DNA of 64,000 nt from Psychrobacter sp. 4Bb (lineage in GTDB: Bacteria; Pseudomonadota; Gammaproteobacteria; Pseudomonadales; Moraxellaceae): NCBI RefSeq assembly GCF_002836735.1, contig NZ_PJAS01000076.1:1-64000 (forward strand), given 5' to 3'. A program made the translations under genes and the position numbers. The notes under the pieces are model-generated. The model saw only the letters and a program-made list of their open reading frames with translations. It made no database searches and was not told the origin of the DNA. Of this stretch, positions 63,022 to 64,000 are shown in pieces (position 1 is the first letter of the stretch; every line of letters begins with the position of its first letter).

Positions 63022-64000
63022 ATGTTAAATGAGCAACACAGTACGACCATCACCCTACCCCGTGGTACGCTAGATCTGACTTATCAAACCAACTCAGCTA
63101 CTAATAAATCAGCCACCAATAAAAATGGTGCAGAACAACGCGACCATTATCAGTTAGAAGATTTACTTGGATTTGCACAGCGTATCAATCCAAAGCGGGC
63201 GTTTCTGTTTGTCTCAAAAGTGCTAGGTCGTCATATTCCCGTTGCGCCAAGCATCATGCGAGAGGCATTTACTGATTTGGCTAACTTAGTGCCTAGTGAC
63301 TTGCCTGAGCCAGTGCTAGTCATTGGTATGGCAGAGACCGCTGTTGGTCTATCTGCTGGTGTCCATCAAGCGCTACAAACGCGCTATCCTCAAGCGCTAC
63401 TATTAAACTCTACGCGTCATGCACAGCACGATGAAAGTAGTGATCCAAATGGTACCGACTCCTTGCTAACAACGTTTTGTGAAGATCACAGTCATGCCAG
63501 CCAGCATTTGATTTATCAGAGCAAAGACAGCGTTACTCAAGCGCAGCTCCTGGCCAGTAAAACACTGATTATGGTCGATGATGAAGCCTCAACGGGCAAT
63601 ACCTGTGTTAATGTCGTCACTGCCTTACGTGAAGCAGGACTGACCCAGTTAGAGCAAGTACATCTGACGACACTGGTCGATTGGTCATTAGATCAAGAAA
63701 AACCTAATCCACAGTCAGATGCTAAGCCTGCACGTATGGCGGATCGTCTCGCTGGTATTGAGTTTCATCGCCATCATTTACTGTCTGGTGCTTGGCAATG
63801 GACAGATGCCCCCAATCCTGAACCCATTATGATGCCATCGGTTGATACTACTGCCGCTGGTAGTCAGGCGCTCGGTGATACGGGCAACTGGGGCCGATTT
63901 CCAACGCTAGACAGTACAAAGGGATTTGCTAACTATCTTTCGAGTTTTCAGGCTGCATTCACATGCTTCAATGATCAAGAAAACTTTGATGTTACTCAGC
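63022..64000 (+). CDS. Phosphoribosyltransferase of the Ter locus (partial, runs off window)
   Basis: 326 residues are visible from the ATG at 63022, which has AAGGAAT upstream (an ATG four bases earlier stops after three further codons). The PRPP-binding motif is LIMVDDEASTGNT (182-194), preceded by the PELPEPVLVIGMAETAVGLSAGVH-type fold: VLVIGMAETAVGLSAG. STRHA (130-134) follows the second strand. After residue ~250 comes a region AGIEFHRHHLLSGAWQWTD that may belong to the C-terminal domain seen in Ter-associated phosphoribosyltransferases. It would transfer a ribose-5-phosphate group to an unknown base, matching the ATP-grasp enzyme at 58182. Confidence 0.87.
   Translation, partial: MLNEQHSTTITLPRGTLDLTYQTNSATNKSATNKNGAEQRDHYQLEDLLGFAQRINPKRAFLFVSKVLGRHIPVAPSIMREAFTDLANLVPSDLPEPVLVIGMAETAVGLSAGVHQALQTRYPQALLLNSTRHAQHDESSDPNGTDSLLTTFCEDHSHASQHLIYQSKDSVTQAQLLASKTLIMVDDEASTGNTCVNVVTALREAGLTQLEQVHLTTLVDWSLDQEKPNPQSDAKPARMADRLAGIEFHRHHLLSGAWQWTDAPNPEPIMMPSVDTTAAGSQALGDTGNWGRFPTLDSTKGFANYLSSFQAAFTCFNDQENFDVTQ

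Noticed and set aside
1..64000. CRISPR array, tRNA, rRNA or intact insertion sequence
   Set aside because: Both strands were read for regular repeats, tRNA arms and transposase motifs; none was recognised.

Overview
This window looks like chromosomal DNA of a psychrotolerant gammaproteobacterium of the family Moraxellaceae, most likely Psychrobacter or a close relative. That is inferred from the gene families, the moderate base composition with A/T-rich spacers, and the mix of a cbb3 oxidase operon, Moraxellaceae-type hypothetical proteins and a large Ter/TerD locus. No rRNA, tRNA, CRISPR array, intact insertion sequence or prophage was seen.

Left part (1-18 kb), mostly housekeeping: a truncated unknown gene, a frameshifted lipoprotein of the phosphodiester-glycosidase type, and an NO-detoxifying flavohemoprotein (hmp) behind a perfect NsrR-like palindrome. 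Then come a MoxR ATPase / VWA (CoxE-like) pair, a membrane protein and a YcgL-domain protein. The glycine-cleavage locus gcvT-gcvH-(nitroreductase)-gcvP follows, led by two glycine-riboswitch aptamers separated by an unusually long, hairpin-containing linker. An esterase, RNase D, recR, ybaB and metZ complete this part.

Middle part (18-50.5 kb): an HKD-motif lipoprotein similar to cardiolipin synthase C, an MHS-type transporter, dusA, a CPBP protease, an alpha/beta hydrolase, sppA, a comEC-like gene whose C-terminal part shows no metallo-beta-lactamase motif, a DUF2062 protein and lolC/lolD. Then come an SCP2 protein, the high-affinity oxidase operon ccoNOQP with assembly genes ccoG and ccoH, ttcA, queC, a small secreted Cys protein, bcp, a dihydrolipoamide-dehydrogenase-like flavoprotein, an MscS channel and rlmKL.

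Right part (50.7-64 kb): a Ter stress-response locus. It has two close terD paralogues, a DUF475/TerC-like membrane protein, a TIGR00266/AIM24 protein, a third TerD with an inserted loop, a two-domain TerA-like protein, an ATP-grasp ligase, a TerD-like domain fused to a trypsin-type serine protease, and a phosphoribosyltransferase cut by the window edge. Inside it lie glutaminase glsA and a pair of likely sensor proteins (MHYT membrane protein and Cys-rich V4R-domain protein). Comparative-genomic work on Ter systems links TerD/TerC proteins with ATP-grasp plus phosphoribosyltransferase enzymes thought to make a nucleoside-like metabolite. The protease fusion and the embedded sensor pair are the least ordinary parts and the best candidates for undescribed biology.

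Genes are usually separated by clear hairpin terminators, several of them bidirectional between convergent genes. Many starts are set by visible AAGGA-type ribosome binding sites, and I moved several starts accordingly.
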